Source: Sulfuricystis multivorans
GTDB lineage: Bacteria > Pseudomonadota > Gammaproteobacteria > Burkholderiales > Rhodocyclaceae
Direction of reading: 5' to 3'
Assembly: GCF_003966565.1 (NCBI RefSeq)
Contig: NZ_AP018718.1
Location: 1,054,001-1,118,000 of the forward strand
Length of the DNA: 64,000 bases
In this document: positions 36,013 to 46,724 of the stretch, piece by piece
Layout of the letters: every line of letters starts with the position of its first letter
How positions within the stretch are numbered: the first letter of the stretch is position 1
Notes under the pieces: generated by a model
Told to the model about the DNA's origin: nothing
Seen by the model: only the letters and a program-made list of their open reading frames with translations
Databases searched by the model: none
Translations under genes and position numbers: made by a program

Positions 36013-38094
36013 TCATCTTTCGGCCAGCTCGCCGAGCAACAGCTCCTGAGCGCAGGTGCGCACGCGCCGCGAAGGACGGACGCGGTAGTCGCCGTCACTG
36101 TCCATGTCCCAGGCCTGGCAGTTGTCGGCCAGATAGGCGCGCAAGCCTTCACGGATTACGCGCCGCTTGAGTTTCGGATCGAGCACCGGGAAGCAGACTT
36201 CGATGCGCCGAAAGAAGTTGCGCTCCATCCAGTCGGCACTGCCCAGATAGAGCCGCTCGGCGCCGTCGGCATGGAAATAGAAGATGCGGTGGTGTTCGAG
36301 GAAGCGGCCGATCACCGAGCGCACGCGGATGTTCTCCGAAAGTCCCGGCACGCCCGGCCGCAGGCAACAGACGCCGCGCACGATCAGATCGATCTTCACG
36401 CCGGCCTGGCTCGCGGCATAGAGCGCCTCGATGACCTGCGGTTCGAGCAGGGCGTTCATCTTGGCGATGATTTGCGCCTTGCCTCCCGCCTTGGCGATCT
36501 TCGTCTCTTCCCGGATCGCAGCCAGCATGTTGTCGTGCAGCGTGAAAGGCGCCTGCCAGAGGTGCTTGAGCTCGACCGCCTTGCCCAGTCCGGTGAGCTG
36601 CTTGAAAATTTCGTTGACGTCGGCGGTGATTTCGTCGTGACAGCTCAGCAGGCCGAAGTCGGTATAGAAGCGAGTCGTGCGCGGATGGTAGTTGCCGGTG
36701 CCCAGATGCACGTAGCGGCGGTAACCCTGGTCTTCGCGCCGCAGCACCAACATCATCTTGGCATGCGTCTTGTAGCCGAACACGCCATAGACGACATGGG
36801 CGCCGACTTCTTCGAGCCGCGCGGCGATCGATAGATTCGCCTCCTCGTCGAATCGTGCCATCAGCTCGACGACGACGGTGACTTCCTTGCCCTTCTGGGC
36901 GGCGCGCAGCAGGTGCTCCATCAGCACCGAATCGGTGCCGGTGCGATAGACGGTCATCTTGATCGCCACCACCTGTGGGTCGTCCGCCGCCTGCTGCAAA
37001 AAGTCGATCACCGGCGTGAATGACTGATAAGGGTGATGTAGCAGGATGTCACCCTTGCGGATCGCGGCGAACATGTCCTGGTGGCCGGAAAGCGGTTTCG
37101 GCAGACCGGGTTGGAAGGGTTTGAACTTGAGGTCGGGACGGTCGACGCGATCCGGCACCGAGATCAGCCGCACCAGATTGACGATGCCGTGCACCTGGTA
37201 GAGATCGTCGCGTCCGAGGCCGAATTGCTGGAGCAGGAAGTCGACCATCATGGGGGAGCAGTTGTCCGGCACTTCGAGCCGCACCGCATCACCGAAATGG
37301 CGCTGCGGCAGCTCACCCTGCAGTGCGGTGCGCAGGTTCTTGACCTCTTCCTCATCGACGAACAGGTCGGAATTGCGGGTGACGCGGAACTGGTAACAGC
37401 CGAGCACGTTCATGCCGGCGAACAGTTCACCGACATAGCGGTGCATCACCGAGGAAAGGAAGATGAAGCCGTAATCGATGCCGGTGAGCTCGCGCGGCAG
37501 TTGGATCACGCGCGGCAGCGCCCTGGGTGCCTGGACGATCGCGGCGCCGCCGGCGCGCCCGAAGGCGTCCGTGCCTTCGAGCTCGACCGCGAAGTTGAGG
37601 CTCTTGTTGAGCACGCGCGGGAAGGGGTGCGCCGGATCCAGCCCGATCGGGGTGAGTACCGGCATCACTTCGCGGCGGAAGTAGTCGTGGATCCAGGCTT
37701 CCTGCGCTTCGGTCCATTCCGAACGCCGAAAGAAGCAGATGCCTTCTTTTCGCAACGCTGGCAGGATCACCTGGTTGAGTAGCGCGTATTGCTCCTCGAT
37801 GAGCCGATGCGCTTCGCGCGTGACGAGCCGAAACACCTCCTGTGGCGTGCGCCCATCGGCGCCGACGATGTTGCTCTTCAGTTTGATCTGTTCCTTGATG
37901 CCGGCGACGCGGATCTCGAAAAATTCATCGAGATTGGACGAGACGATGCACAGGAAACGCAGGCGTTCGAGCAGGGGGACGCGCGTGTCGGCCGCCTGGG
38001 CCAACACGCGACGATTGAAGGCGAGCAGGGACAGCTCGCGGTTGAGGAAGTGGTCCGCCGGGAAGGCCGGCGTTGCAGCAGAATGCGTGGTCAT
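36013..38094 (-). CDS. ppk: Polyphosphate kinase 1
   Basis: Makes long-chain polyphosphate from ATP, 693 aa. It starts with [23 protein letters not shown], the PPK1 N-domain signature. The catalytic C-domains contain [19 protein letters not shown], the autophosphorylated His region [19 protein letters not shown], and [21 protein letters not shown]. The ATG at 38094 is preferred over an unconserved upstream extension. It is divergent from ppx, the opposing exopolyphosphatase, so synthesis and breakdown genes share one intergenic region. Confidence 0.97.
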   Translation of the reverse strand: MTTHSAATPAFPADHFLNRELSLLAFNRRVLAQAADTRVPLLERLRFLCIVSSNLDEFFEIRVAGIKEQIKLKSNIVGADGRTPQEVFRLVTREAHRLIEEQYALLNQVILPALRKEGICFFRRSEWTEAQEAWIHDYFRREVMPVLTPIGLDPAHPFPRVLNKSLNFAVELEGTDAFGRAGGAAIVQAPRALPRVIQLPRELTGIDYGFIFLSSVMHRYVGELFAGMNVLGCYQFRVTRNSDLFVDEEEVKNLRTALQGELPQRHFGDAVRLEVPDNCSPMMVDFLLQQFGLGRDDLYQVHGIVNLVRLISVPDRVDRPDLKFKPFQPGLPKPLSGHQDMFAAIRKGDILLHHPYQSFTPVIDFLQQAADDPQVVAIKMTVYRTGTDSVLMEHLLRAAQKGKEVTVVVELMARFDEEANLSIAARLEEVGAHVVYGVFGYKTHAKMMLVLRREDQGYRRYVHLGTGNYHPRTTRFYTDFGLLSCHDEITADVNEIFKQLTGLGKAVELKHLWQAPFTLHDNMLAAIREETKIAKAGGKAQIIAKMNALLEPQVIEALYAASQAGVKIDLIVRGVCCLRPGVPGLSENIRVRSVIGRFLEHHRIFYFHADGAERLYLGSADWMERNFFRRIEVCFPVLDPKLKRRVIREGLRAYLADNCQAWDMDSDGDYRVRPSRRVRTCAQELLLGELAER

Positions 38095-38152
38095 GGCAAA
38101 GTGTGGGGCTGTGGGGCGATGGTCGATGTGCCGCAAGTATGACACGGCGCTG

Positions 38153-38172
38153 TGCCGTTGCGCCAGCGCCGA
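38153..38172 (+). repeat. Dispersed 20-bp motif, copy near ppk/ppx
   Basis: TGCCGTTGCGCCAGCGCCGA, followed by TTTTCGGCTG. It matches the consensus TGCCGTYNCRCCAGCGCCGA shared with 4810-4829 (minus), 49521, 53298 and 59277. Here it sits in the ppk-ppx intergenic region, just upstream of the ppx -10 box. Confidence 0.6.
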
Positions 38173-38180
38173 TTTTCGGC

Positions 38181-38189
38181 TGCTAGAAT
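38181..38189 (+). promoter_or_regulatory. Predicted extended -10 promoter of ppx
   Basis: TGCTAGAAT is an extended -10 element (TG-n-TAGAAT) lying 36 bases before the ppx start codon. No convincing -35 box at 16-18 bp is visible, which is usual for extended -10 promoters. Confidence 0.45.
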
Positions 38190-38225
38190 TGCCGCACTGC
38201 ACATGGAGAGACGGGAACCTCTGCC

Positions 38226-39719
38226 GTGATACATGAACACGTCGCCGCCGTCGACTTGGGCTCCAATAGTTTTCGCCTGCAGGTGGGGCGTGTGGTCGGC
38301 AACCAGATCTACCCGCTCGACAGCCTCAAAGAGCCAGTGCGTCTCGCCGCCGGCCTGACTGCAGACAAATGGCTCGATGCCGCCGCGCAACGCCGCGGGC
38401 TGGCGGCCCTGGCCCGTTTCGGCGAGCGCCTGCGCGGCTTCGCGCCCGATGCGGTGCGTGCCGTCGCTACCAACACGCTGCGCGTCGCCCGCAATGCTGC
38501 TGCTTTCCTCGCCCAGGCCGAGGCGGTGCTCGGTTTTCCCATCGAGGTGATCGCCGGTCGCGAGGAGGCACGCCTGATCTATCTCGGCGTCGCGCATGCC
38601 TTGCCCAATCAGCGCATCCGCCATCTGGTCGTCGACATCGGCGGCGGCTCCACCGAATTCATCATCGGCCGCAACATCAAACCGCTGCTGCTCGAGTCGC
38701 TCTACATGGGCTGCGTCGGCTACAGCCAGCGGTTCTTCCCCGACGGCCGCATCACCAAGCGCAACCTGAAGGAAGCCGAGCTGGCCGCGCGTCGCGAGTT
38801 GCAGACCATCGTGCATGCTTATCGCGAGACCGGCTGGGATCTCGCCGTCGGCTCGTCCGGAACGGCCAAGGCGATCTGCGACCTGCTCGAATTCAATGGC
38901 TTTGCCGCGGGCACCATCACGTGGGAGGGGCTCGAACGCCTGCGTCACCGTCTCATCAGTGCCGGTCACGCCGCCAAGACGGGGCTTGCCGGTATGCGCC
39001 CCGATCGTGTACCGGTGCTTCCCGGCGGCGTGGCGATCATGTCGGCGGTGTTCAAGGAGCTGGGGCTCGAGGAAATGGTCTATTCCGAAGGCGCGCTGCG
39101 TCTTGGCGTGCTCTACGACCTTTTGGGCCGCTATCACCACGAAGACATGCGCGAGGCGACCGTCAAACGCTTCATCCAGCGCTACGAGGTGGATCGGGCT
39201 CAGGCGGCGCGGGTCGCCACCACCGCTCTGGAGCTCTATCAGCAATTGCGGCCGCAGGAGGATATCGAGACTTCGCCGGCGGCACAGTTCCTCGCCTGGG
39301 CGGCCAGGCTCCATGAAGTGGGTGTCTCGGTGGCGCACACGAGCTATCACAAGCACAGCGCCTACATTCTCGCCAATGCCGACATGCCGGGTTTTTCCCG
39401 GCGCGACCAGGCGTTGCTGGCGCGCCTGGTGCTCGCCCACCGCGGCAAGCTCGAACGCGCGCAGCCGCTACCGCGGGAAGCGCCGGAATGGTCGTTGATC
39501 TTCTGTCTGCGCATCGCCGCGCTGTTGCATCGTGCCCGCGACGCTGCCCCCTTGCCCGAGCTCCAGGTGCGCTTCGGCAGTAAGGGCTTCGAACTGGCCA
39601 TCGACCGGGAATGGCTCGTCGAGTCGCCCTTGACGGCAGCGGCGCTGGAGGAGGAAGTCGCGCAATGGGCGAGCGTCGGCATCGGCTTCAAGTTGCGCGC
39701 GTTACGCCCTCACGCCTGA
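38226..39719 (+). CDS. ppx: Exopolyphosphatase (Ppx/GppA family)
   Basis: Hydrolyses terminal phosphates of polyphosphate and possibly pppGpp; 497 aa. ASKHA phosphatase motifs are AAVDLGSNSFRLQVGRV, EVIAGREEARLIYLGV, DIGGGSTEFIIG and GSSGTAKAI. The C-terminal helical HD-like domain follows (LHEVGVSVAHTSYHKHSAYILANADMPGFSR). The start is GTG with GGGAA upstream. Being divergent from ppk supports the Ppx assignment over GppA. Confidence 0.95.
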   Translation: MIHEHVAAVDLGSNSFRLQVGRVVGNQIYPLDSLKEPVRLAAGLTADKWLDAAAQRRGLAALARFGERLRGFAPDAVRAVATNTLRVARNAAAFLAQAEAVLGFPIEVIAGREEARLIYLGVAHALPNQRIRHLVVDIGGGSTEFIIGRNIKPLLLESLYMGCVGYSQRFFPDGRITKRNLKEAELAARRELQTIVHAYRETGWDLAVGSSGTAKAICDLLEFNGFAAGTITWEGLERLRHRLISAGHAAKTGLAGMRPDRVPVLPGGVAIMSAVFKELGLEEMVYSEGALRLGVLYDLLGRYHHEDMREATVKRFIQRYEVDRAQAARVATTALELYQQLRPQEDIETSPAAQFLAWAARLHEVGVSVAHTSYHKHSAYILANADMPGFSRRDQALLARLVLAHRGKLERAQPLPREAPEWSLIFCLRIAALLHRARDAAPLPELQVRFGSKGFELAIDREWLVESPLTAAALEEEVAQWASVGIGFKLRALRPHA

Positions 39720-39727
39720 TTTTCGCG

Positions 39728-40846
39728 ATGGAGACTCCCGGCTATGTGCTGCGCCGTGGTGAGGACGGAAAGGACGAGATCGTGCTCGAAGGCGCGTGGC
39801 GTCTTGCCGCCATCGTCGCTGCCGGTCGCGCTTGGTTCACACGGCTGCGTGCGATGCCGATGCACAAAGACCTGCGCTGGAACTGCCTTGGGCTAGAGGC
39901 GCTCGACTCGGCAGGGGCGGCGCTGCTCTGGCAGCTGTGGGGCCGACGTCTGCCCGCCTCGCTTTTGATCGCGCCGGAACACCGGGAGATCTTTGCGCGT
40001 CTTGCGCGCCTGCCGGTGCCAGCGGCAAAGTCGAGACCCAGCCCTTTCGATGGTCTGGTCATGCTCGGCCTGACGAGCTTTGCGCTGCTGTGGCATCTGC
40101 GCGACTTCGTCATGCTGCTCGGGCAACTGGTGCTCGATCTTTGCCATCTACTGCGCCATCCCGGCGATTGGCCGCTGCGCGAAATCTCCGCCAACATCTA
40201 CAAAAGCGGCGTGCGGGCGATGCCGGTCACCGCGCTGGTCGGCTTCCTGATCGGCGTGGTGCTTTCCTATCTTTCGGCGCTGCAGCTCAGGCAGCTCGGC
40301 GCCGACATGTTCATCGTCAATATCCTTGGTTTCGGCATCATCCGCGAACTTGGGCCGCTCCTGGTCGCGGTACTGGTCGCTGGGCGTTCCGGTTCGGCGA
40401 TGACCGCGCAACTCGGTGTGATGCGCGTCACCGAGGAGATCGACGCGCTCGTCGCGATGGGGGTTGCGCGCAATCTGCGGCTGGTGTTTCCGAAGGTGGT
40501 CGCGCTGGCCGTGACCGTGCCGCTTTTGGTGCTATGGACCTCAGGCATGGCGCTTCTCGGCGGCATGGTCGCGGCGAACTTGCAGCTGGACATCGGTTAC
40601 GGCTTCTTCTTCGAGGCGCTGCCGAAGGCCGTGCCAGTGGCGAACCTGTGGATCGGGCTGGTGAAGGGCATCGCCTTCGGCGTGGCGATCGCGCTGGTGG
40701 CCTGCCACTTTGGCCTGCGCGTGCTACCCAACACCGAAAGCCTTGCCATCAACACGACCGCCTCGGTGGTCAGCGCGATCACGCTGGTGATCTTGATCGA
40801 TGCGGTGTTTGCGATCGTGACCCGCAGCATTGGGATGCCCTTGTGA
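39728..40846 (+). CDS. MlaE-family ABC permease with N-terminal STAS-like domain
   Basis: Permease of a Mce/Mla-type lipid transporter, 372 aa. Residues 1-110 look like a STAS/MlaB-type domain (IVLEGAWRLAAIVAAGRAWF.., LRWNCLGLEALDSAGAALLWQLWGR). The rest is the MlaE membrane domain (GVRAMPVTALVGFLIGVVLSYLSALQLRQLGADMFIVNILGFGIIRELGPLL, AGRSGSAMTAQLGVMRVTEEIDAL). In E. coli MlaB and MlaE are separate; here they are fused. First gene of a four-gene unit: permease, ATPase, MCE protein, lipoprotein. Confidence 0.93.
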   Translation: METPGYVLRRGEDGKDEIVLEGAWRLAAIVAAGRAWFTRLRAMPMHKDLRWNCLGLEALDSAGAALLWQLWGRRLPASLLIAPEHREIFARLARLPVPAAKSRPSPFDGLVMLGLTSFALLWHLRDFVMLLGQLVLDLCHLLRHPGDWPLREISANIYKSGVRAMPVTALVGFLIGVVLSYLSALQLRQLGADMFIVNILGFGIIRELGPLLVAVLVAGRSGSAMTAQLGVMRVTEEIDALVAMGVARNLRLVFPKVVALAVTVPLLVLWTSGMALLGGMVAANLQLDIGYGFFFEALPKAVPVANLWIGLVKGIAFGVAIALVACHFGLRVLPNTESLAINTTASVVSAITLVILIDAVFAIVTRSIGMPL

Positions 40847-41622
40847 CCCAGCCCTCCGATTCGCCGGTGATTGCCATTCACGATCTGTCGACCCGGCTGG
40901 GCGGACGCTGGATCCATCGCCATCTGGATCTGGAAATCCGGCATGGCGAGCGGGTGGCGCTGGTGGGGGATTCGGGCAGCGGCAAGACGACGCTATTGCG
41001 GCAGGTGATCGGCCTTTTGACACCGACGACCGGCGCAGTGCGACTGTTCGGCGAACCGCTGTTCGGCGGCGGCGTGATGCGCGAGCGCAAGCTACGGCAG
41101 CGCTTCGGTGTGCTGTTCCAGCAAGGCGCGCTGTTTTCCGCGCTCGACGTCTTCGCCAACATCGCCTTTCCGTTGCGTGAGCTCAAGACGCTCGACGAAG
41201 CAGTGATCCGCGATTTGGTGATGCTCAAGCTGGAAATGGTCGAGCTGCCCGCGGATGTCGCGCAGCTGATGCCGGCCCAGCTCTCCGGCGGGATGATCAA
41301 GCGCGTCGCGCTGGCGCGCGCGCTGGCGCTCGAACCGGAACTGCTGTTGCTCGACGAGCCGACCGCCGGACTCGATCCGGAGCTGTCCGAAGGTTTCGAA
41401 CGGCTGATCCAGACGCTTTGCGATCGGCTCGATCTGACCGTCGTCTTCGTCACCCACGATCTCGACACCATCGCCGCGCTCGCGACCCGCGTAGCCGTGT
41501 TGGCAGAGCAGAAAATCATCGCCTATGGGCCGATCGACGAAATCATGCGCCTCGACCATCCCTTTGTGCATAATTTCTTCCATTCCGCCCGCGGGCGACA
41601 TGCTTTTGCCGAATTTCGCTGA
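40843..41622 (+). CDS. MlaF-family ABC ATPase
   Basis: ATP-binding subunit of the same transporter, 259 aa. Walker A GDSGSGKTTLL, Q-loop FQQGALFSALDVFANIAFPLRE (typical of MlaF), signature LSGGMIKRVALARAL, Walker B LLLLDEPTAGLDP and H-loop VTHDLDT. Start GTG at 40843 overlaps the permease stop as GTGA. Confidence 0.95.
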   Translation: MTQPSDSPVIAIHDLSTRLGGRWIHRHLDLEIRHGERVALVGDSGSGKTTLLRQVIGLLTPTTGAVRLFGEPLFGGGVMRERKLRQRFGVLFQQGALFSALDVFANIAFPLRELKTLDEAVIRDLVMLKLEMVELPADVAQLMPAQLSGGMIKRVALARALALEPELLLLDEPTAGLDPELSEGFERLIQTLCDRLDLTVVFVTHDLDTIAALATRVAVLAEQKIIAYGPIDEIMRLDHPFVHNFFHSARGRHAFAEFR

Positions 41623-41627
41623 TCGAG

Positions 41628-42575
41628 ATGGAGAACCGCGCCCACGCCCTGCTGGCAGGTCTGTTTACGCTGATCTTCCTGGTCGCGGCGGCGCTGGCCG
41701 TCTGGTGGCTGTCGGACAGCAGCGAGAAGACGCATACCTATTTGCTCGAAACGCGCGGCAGTGTCAGCGGCTTGAATCTCGAGGCGCAGGTGCGTTACCG
41801 CGGCATCCGCGCCGGCAAGGTCAAGGAGATCTACACCGATCCCGAGGATCCGGCCAAACTGCTGGTCAAGATCGTCCTCGGCCGCCAGTACCGGCTGACC
41901 GACAAGACGCTGGCCCGCCTCGATTACCAGGGGGTGACGGGCATCGCCTACGTGATGCTCGAAGAGGGTGGAGCGCAGGGCAGGCCGCTCGAACCGAACG
42001 AGGCTTCGCCGCCGCGCCTGCCGCTTCAGCCGGGGCTGCTCGATAGACTGGGACAACGCGCGGGAGACATCACCGGCCAGCTGGCGGAACTCGTCACGCG
42101 CCTCAACCAGGTGTTCGACGAACGCAATCTGGGCAATCTGCAACGCACGCTCGACAATCTGGCAGTGTCTTCCGAAAGCCTGAAGGCCCTGCCGGAGGTC
42201 ATGGCGCGACTCAAGACCGCGCTGTCGCCGGAAAATCTCGCGCACTTGAATGCGCTGCTGGCGCAGCTCGACAAGAGCTCAGCGCAGGCTGCGCCGCTCG
42301 CCGTCGAAGCGCGGCAACTGGTGGCGACATTGCACGGCCTGGCGCAGCGCCTCGACGCCTTGGCGGCGACGGCCGGGGCGCTCGGCGAGCGTCTGGACAC
42401 TACGACCCTGCCAGGCGCGGAAAAACTGATCCATGAGGCCGCCGCCGCGACACGCCGCCTCGATCGGCTGATCGAGATGCTCAACGACACGCCGCAGGCG
42501 CTGCTGTTCGGCCCTCCGGCGCCACAACCGGGGCCAGGAGAGCAGGGTTTTACAGCGCCTGCCGGAAAGGAGTGA
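41628..42575 (+). CDS. MCE-domain lipid-binding protein (MlaD-like)
   Basis: Membrane-anchored periplasmic lipid shuttle protein, 315 aa. One N-terminal helix (ALLAGLFTLIFLVAAALAVWWL), then an MCE domain (TRGSVSGLNLEAQVRYRGIRAGKVKEIYTDPEDP..LLVKIVL; LDYQGVTGIAYVMLEEGG). A long helical coiled-coil tail (about 150-300) is of the PqiB/Mce type rather than the short MlaD type. It ends with a Pro/Gly-rich tail. Confidence 0.93.
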   Translation: MENRAHALLAGLFTLIFLVAAALAVWWLSDSSEKTHTYLLETRGSVSGLNLEAQVRYRGIRAGKVKEIYTDPEDPAKLLVKIVLGRQYRLTDKTLARLDYQGVTGIAYVMLEEGGAQGRPLEPNEASPPRLPLQPGLLDRLGQRAGDITGQLAELVTRLNQVFDERNLGNLQRTLDNLAVSSESLKALPEVMARLKTALSPENLAHLNALLAQLDKSSAQAAPLAVEARQLVATLHGLAQRLDALAATAGALGERLDTTTLPGAEKLIHEAAAATRRLDRLIEMLNDTPQALLFGPPAPQPGPGEQGFTAPAGKE

Positions 42576-42579
42576 GAAG

Positions 42580-43164
42580 TTGAGAAGGTGGCTGCTCGTG
42601 CTGGTTCTTTCGCTCTCCGGCTGCGTCGGCCAGCTGCGACACGAGGCGCCAATCGTGCGTCATGATTTCGGCGATCCCGCCGGACGGTGGCCGGCGGGGG
42701 GCATTGCGATCCGGCAAGTGAAGGTCGAGGCGGCGCCGTGGCTCGATTCGCCGGCACAGCTCTACCGGCTGCAGTATGCAACGCCGCTGCGTCGCGAAAG
42801 TTTTGCCGAAAGCCGCTGGGTCGCGCCGCCGGGCGAATTGCTCGAGCGCTGGCTCGATCGGGTCATTCTGCCTGCGCAGCCGGGCGGCGCAGGTGGCTGC
42901 CGACTCGTGATCATGCTCGACGAGCTCGAACAGCGCTTTACCTCGCCCACGGCCAGTGAAGTGGTGCTGGCGGTGCGCGCGAATCTCTTGCAAGGCAAGC
43001 GCCTTGTCACCAACAAGGCGTTCGAAATCGCGCGCCCCGCGTCTACGCCAGACAGTGCCGGCGGCGTGCGGGCGACACGCGCTGCGGTTCAAGCGCTGGG
43101 TGAGGCGTTGGCTGTCTGGGTCGAGGAAAGTCGGCAGCTCGCCTCTGCCTGTGCGGGCAGTTGA
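42580..43164 (+). CDS. ABC-transport auxiliary lipoprotein (PqiC-like)
   Basis: Predicted outer-membrane lipoprotein of 194 aa. The signal LRRWLLVLVLSLSGC ends in lipobox LSGC. The mature part has the ABC_trans_aux pattern (IAIRQVKVEAAPWLDSPAQLYRLQYATPLRRESFAESRWVAPPGELLERWL; VIMLDELEQRFTSPTASEVVLAVRANLL). The start is TTG with AAGGAG overlapping the end of the MCE gene. In PqiABC-type systems this lipoprotein forms the outer-membrane end of the lipid bridge. Confidence 0.88.
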   Translation: MRRWLLVLVLSLSGCVGQLRHEAPIVRHDFGDPAGRWPAGGIAIRQVKVEAAPWLDSPAQLYRLQYATPLRRESFAESRWVAPPGELLERWLDRVILPAQPGGAGGCRLVIMLDELEQRFTSPTASEVVLAVRANLLQGKRLVTNKAFEIARPASTPDSAGGVRATRAAVQALGEALAVWVEESRQLASACAGS

Positions 43165-43178
43165 AGGCGAGTGCTTCT

Positions 43179-43544
43179 TCAGCGGCGCTGTTTTTCGAGC
43201 GCTGCGGCAGCCTGCTTCTTGGTTTTCGGCGCAGTCGGCTTGTGTCGGCGTGGTTTCTGAACGGCTTCCTCGGCTGGCTTCGGACGCCAGAGGACGAGGA
43301 TGTTGCCGATGTGCTGCACCGGTGCGCAGTCGAGTGTCACGCAGATTTCCTCGAGCAAGGCGGCGCGGTCGTCGCGTTCGATGCCGTGGAGCTTGACCTT
43401 GATCAGCGCGTGGGCCTTGAGCGAGACATCGATCTCTTTGACGACATTGGGTGTGAGCCCATTGCCGGCGATGGCGACCGTCGGTTGCAGGTGATGCGCG
43501 GCGGCGCGCAAGGCGCGGCGTTCCGTGGGGGATAATTCGATCAT
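43179..43544 (-). CDS. yhbY: CRM-domain RNA-binding protein YhbY
   Basis: Ribosome-assembly protein of 121 aa. The CRM domain covers residues 1-95 (LSPTERRALRAAAHHLQPTVAIAGNGLTPNVVKEIDVSLKAHALIKVKL; GNILVLWRP). A basic Lys/Ala-rich tail (KPRRHKPTAPKTKKQAAAALEKQRR) extends beyond the usual 97 aa. It is divergent from rlmE with only 13 bases between start codons, a conserved neighbourhood in proteobacteria. Confidence 0.95.
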   Translation of the reverse strand: MIELSPTERRALRAAAHHLQPTVAIAGNGLTPNVVKEIDVSLKAHALIKVKLHGIERDDRAALLEEICVTLDCAPVQHIGNILVLWRPKPAEEAVQKPRRHKPTAPKTKKQAAAALEKQRR

Positions 43545-43557
43545 GGACGGATTCTAG

Positions 43558-44193
43558 ATGAGCTGGACGACGAAGCAGAAAAAAAAGAGCAAGGCGTGGA
43601 TGCAGCAGCACGTGAATGACCCCTATGTGCAGCAGGCGCAAAAGGAGGGTTGGCGCTCGCGCGCGGTGTTCAAGCTGAAAGAGATCGACGAGAAGGACGG
43701 GCTGCTCAAGCCCGGCATGACGGTCGTCGATCTTGGCGCCACGCCCGGCAGTTGGTGCCAGTATGCCGTCAAACGCATCCAGCCCGGTGGCCGGCTGATC
43801 GCGCTCGATCTGCTCGATTTCGAGCCGATACCGGGAGTCGAATTCATCCAGGGCGATTTCCGCGACGCGGCGGTGCTGGCGCGGCTGGAATCGGCGCTGG
43901 CTGGGCGGCAGGTCGATCTTGTATTGTCGGACATGGCGCCCAATATGACGGGTATCGCGGCAACGGACAGCGCCCAGGTGATGGTTTTGGCCGAGCTGAC
44001 GCTCGATTTCGCAAAGCAGCATCTGAAACCCGGTGGCGATCTGCTGGTCAAAGTGTTCCAAGGCGCCGGCTTCATGGAGCTGCGGCGACAGATGCAGGCG
44101 ATCTTCGAGACGCTGGCGACGCGCAAACCGGCCGCATCGCGGGATCGCAGCGCGGAGCTGTACTTGCTGGCGAGAAAGAAGCGGTTGACATAG
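43558..44193 (+). CDS. rlmE: 23S rRNA 2'-O-ribose methyltransferase RlmE (FtsJ)
   Basis: SAM-dependent enzyme that methylates U2552 of 23S rRNA, 211 aa. It has the SAM-binding motif [16 protein letters not shown], the acidic loop [15 protein letters not shown], and catalytic residues in [11 protein letters not shown] and [14 protein letters not shown]. The basic N-terminus ([23 protein letters not shown]) is typical. It leads into ftsH 35 bases downstream. Confidence 0.97.
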   Translation: MSWTTKQKKKSKAWMQQHVNDPYVQQAQKEGWRSRAVFKLKEIDEKDGLLKPGMTVVDLGATPGSWCQYAVKRIQPGGRLIALDLLDFEPIPGVEFIQGDFRDAAVLARLESALAGRQVDLVLSDMAPNMTGIAATDSAQVMVLAELTLDFAKQHLKPGGDLLVKVFQGAGFMELRRQMQAIFETLATRKPAASRDRSAELYLLARKKRLT

Positions 44194-44228
44194 AATCGGC
44201 CGCAAATGTGTGAAAGAGAGGCAATCGC

Positions 44229-46115
<1,887 letters not shown>

Positions 46116-46120
46116 ATGCG

Positions 46121-46146
46121 AACGGGAGCGTATGCTCCCGTTTTTG
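46121..46146 (+). terminator. Rho-independent terminator after ftsH
   Basis: ACGGGAGC pairs with GCTCCCGT (46122-46129 and 46134-46141) around a GTAT loop, followed by TTTTG. It starts 6 bases after the ftsH stop. Confidence 0.88.
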
Positions 46147-46191
46147 TTGCACCGATGAACATCGAACCGATCCTGCAATCGACCTTTCCCC

Positions 46192-46353
46192 ATGGAAACC
46201 ATGCCCGCCGCTGCCCGCCAGTGGTGCTACGAATGCGAGGGCTGTCACGTGCTGCTGAAACCCAAACCCGGCGACTGCTGCGTGTTCCGCTCTGATGGTG
46301 ATGTGCCCTGTCCGCCGGTGCAGCTTGCCGGCAAGGGCGGCTGCCGTTCATGA
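46192..46353 (+). CDS. Small GDCCVxC-family cysteine-rich protein, variant
   Basis: A 53-aa protein, METMPAAARQWCYECEGCHV.., with CxxC and GC motifs, then PGDCCVFRSDGDVPCPPVQLAG. This matches the small GDCCVxCSYG family, whose role is unknown and which resembles thiol/metal-binding proteins. Here the usual CSYG is RSDG, so one expected Cys is missing. A second in-frame ATG 9 bases downstream is possible. It overlaps the next gene as ATGA, suggesting co-expression with the ModE-like regulator. Confidence 0.65.
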   Translation: METMPAAARQWCYECEGCHVLLKPKPGDCCVFRSDGDVPCPPVQLAGKGGCRS

Positions 46354-46721
46354 GCGCGGCAAAAACGCTGCGTCCGCTGGTGCGGCCGCGGCTGTATCTG
46401 GGCAAAGAGCTTTCGCTCGGCCCCGGCAAGATCGACCTGTTGCGCAAGGTCGGCGAGACGGGTTCGATCAGCGCGGCGGCGCGGGCGCTGGGCATGCCCT
46501 ACAAACGCGCGTGGCTGCTGATCGACACGCTCAACCGCGGCTTTCCTACCCCGGTGCTCGATACCGCGATCGGCGGTAGAAGTGGCGGCGGTGCGCGGCT
46601 CACCGCTTTGGGCGAGACGCTGGTCAAGGCTTACGATGCGCTGGAGACGAAGCTCAACGCCGCGGCGCAGGACGAGCTCGCTGCGCTCCAAAAGCTGGTT
46701 GCTTTGCGACGCCGGCGCTGA
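46350..46721 (+). CDS. ModE-type winged-helix regulator without molybdate domain
   Basis: DNA-binding protein of 123 aa matching the N-terminal domain of ModE (KELSLGPGKIDLLRKVGETGSISAAARALGMPYKRAWLLIDTLN, then GRSGGGARLTALGETLVKAYDAL). Full-length ModE has a C-terminal pair of molybdate-binding Mop domains; these are absent, so it may be constitutive, respond indirectly, or work with another sensor. It converges on modC. A ModE-like operator lies over the modA promoter 2.8 kb away. Confidence 0.85.
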   Translation: MSAAKTLRPLVRPRLYLGKELSLGPGKIDLLRKVGETGSISAAARALGMPYKRAWLLIDTLNRGFPTPVLDTAIGGRSGGGARLTALGETLVKAYDALETKLNAAAQDELAALQKLVALRRRR

Positions 46722-46724
46722 GTC

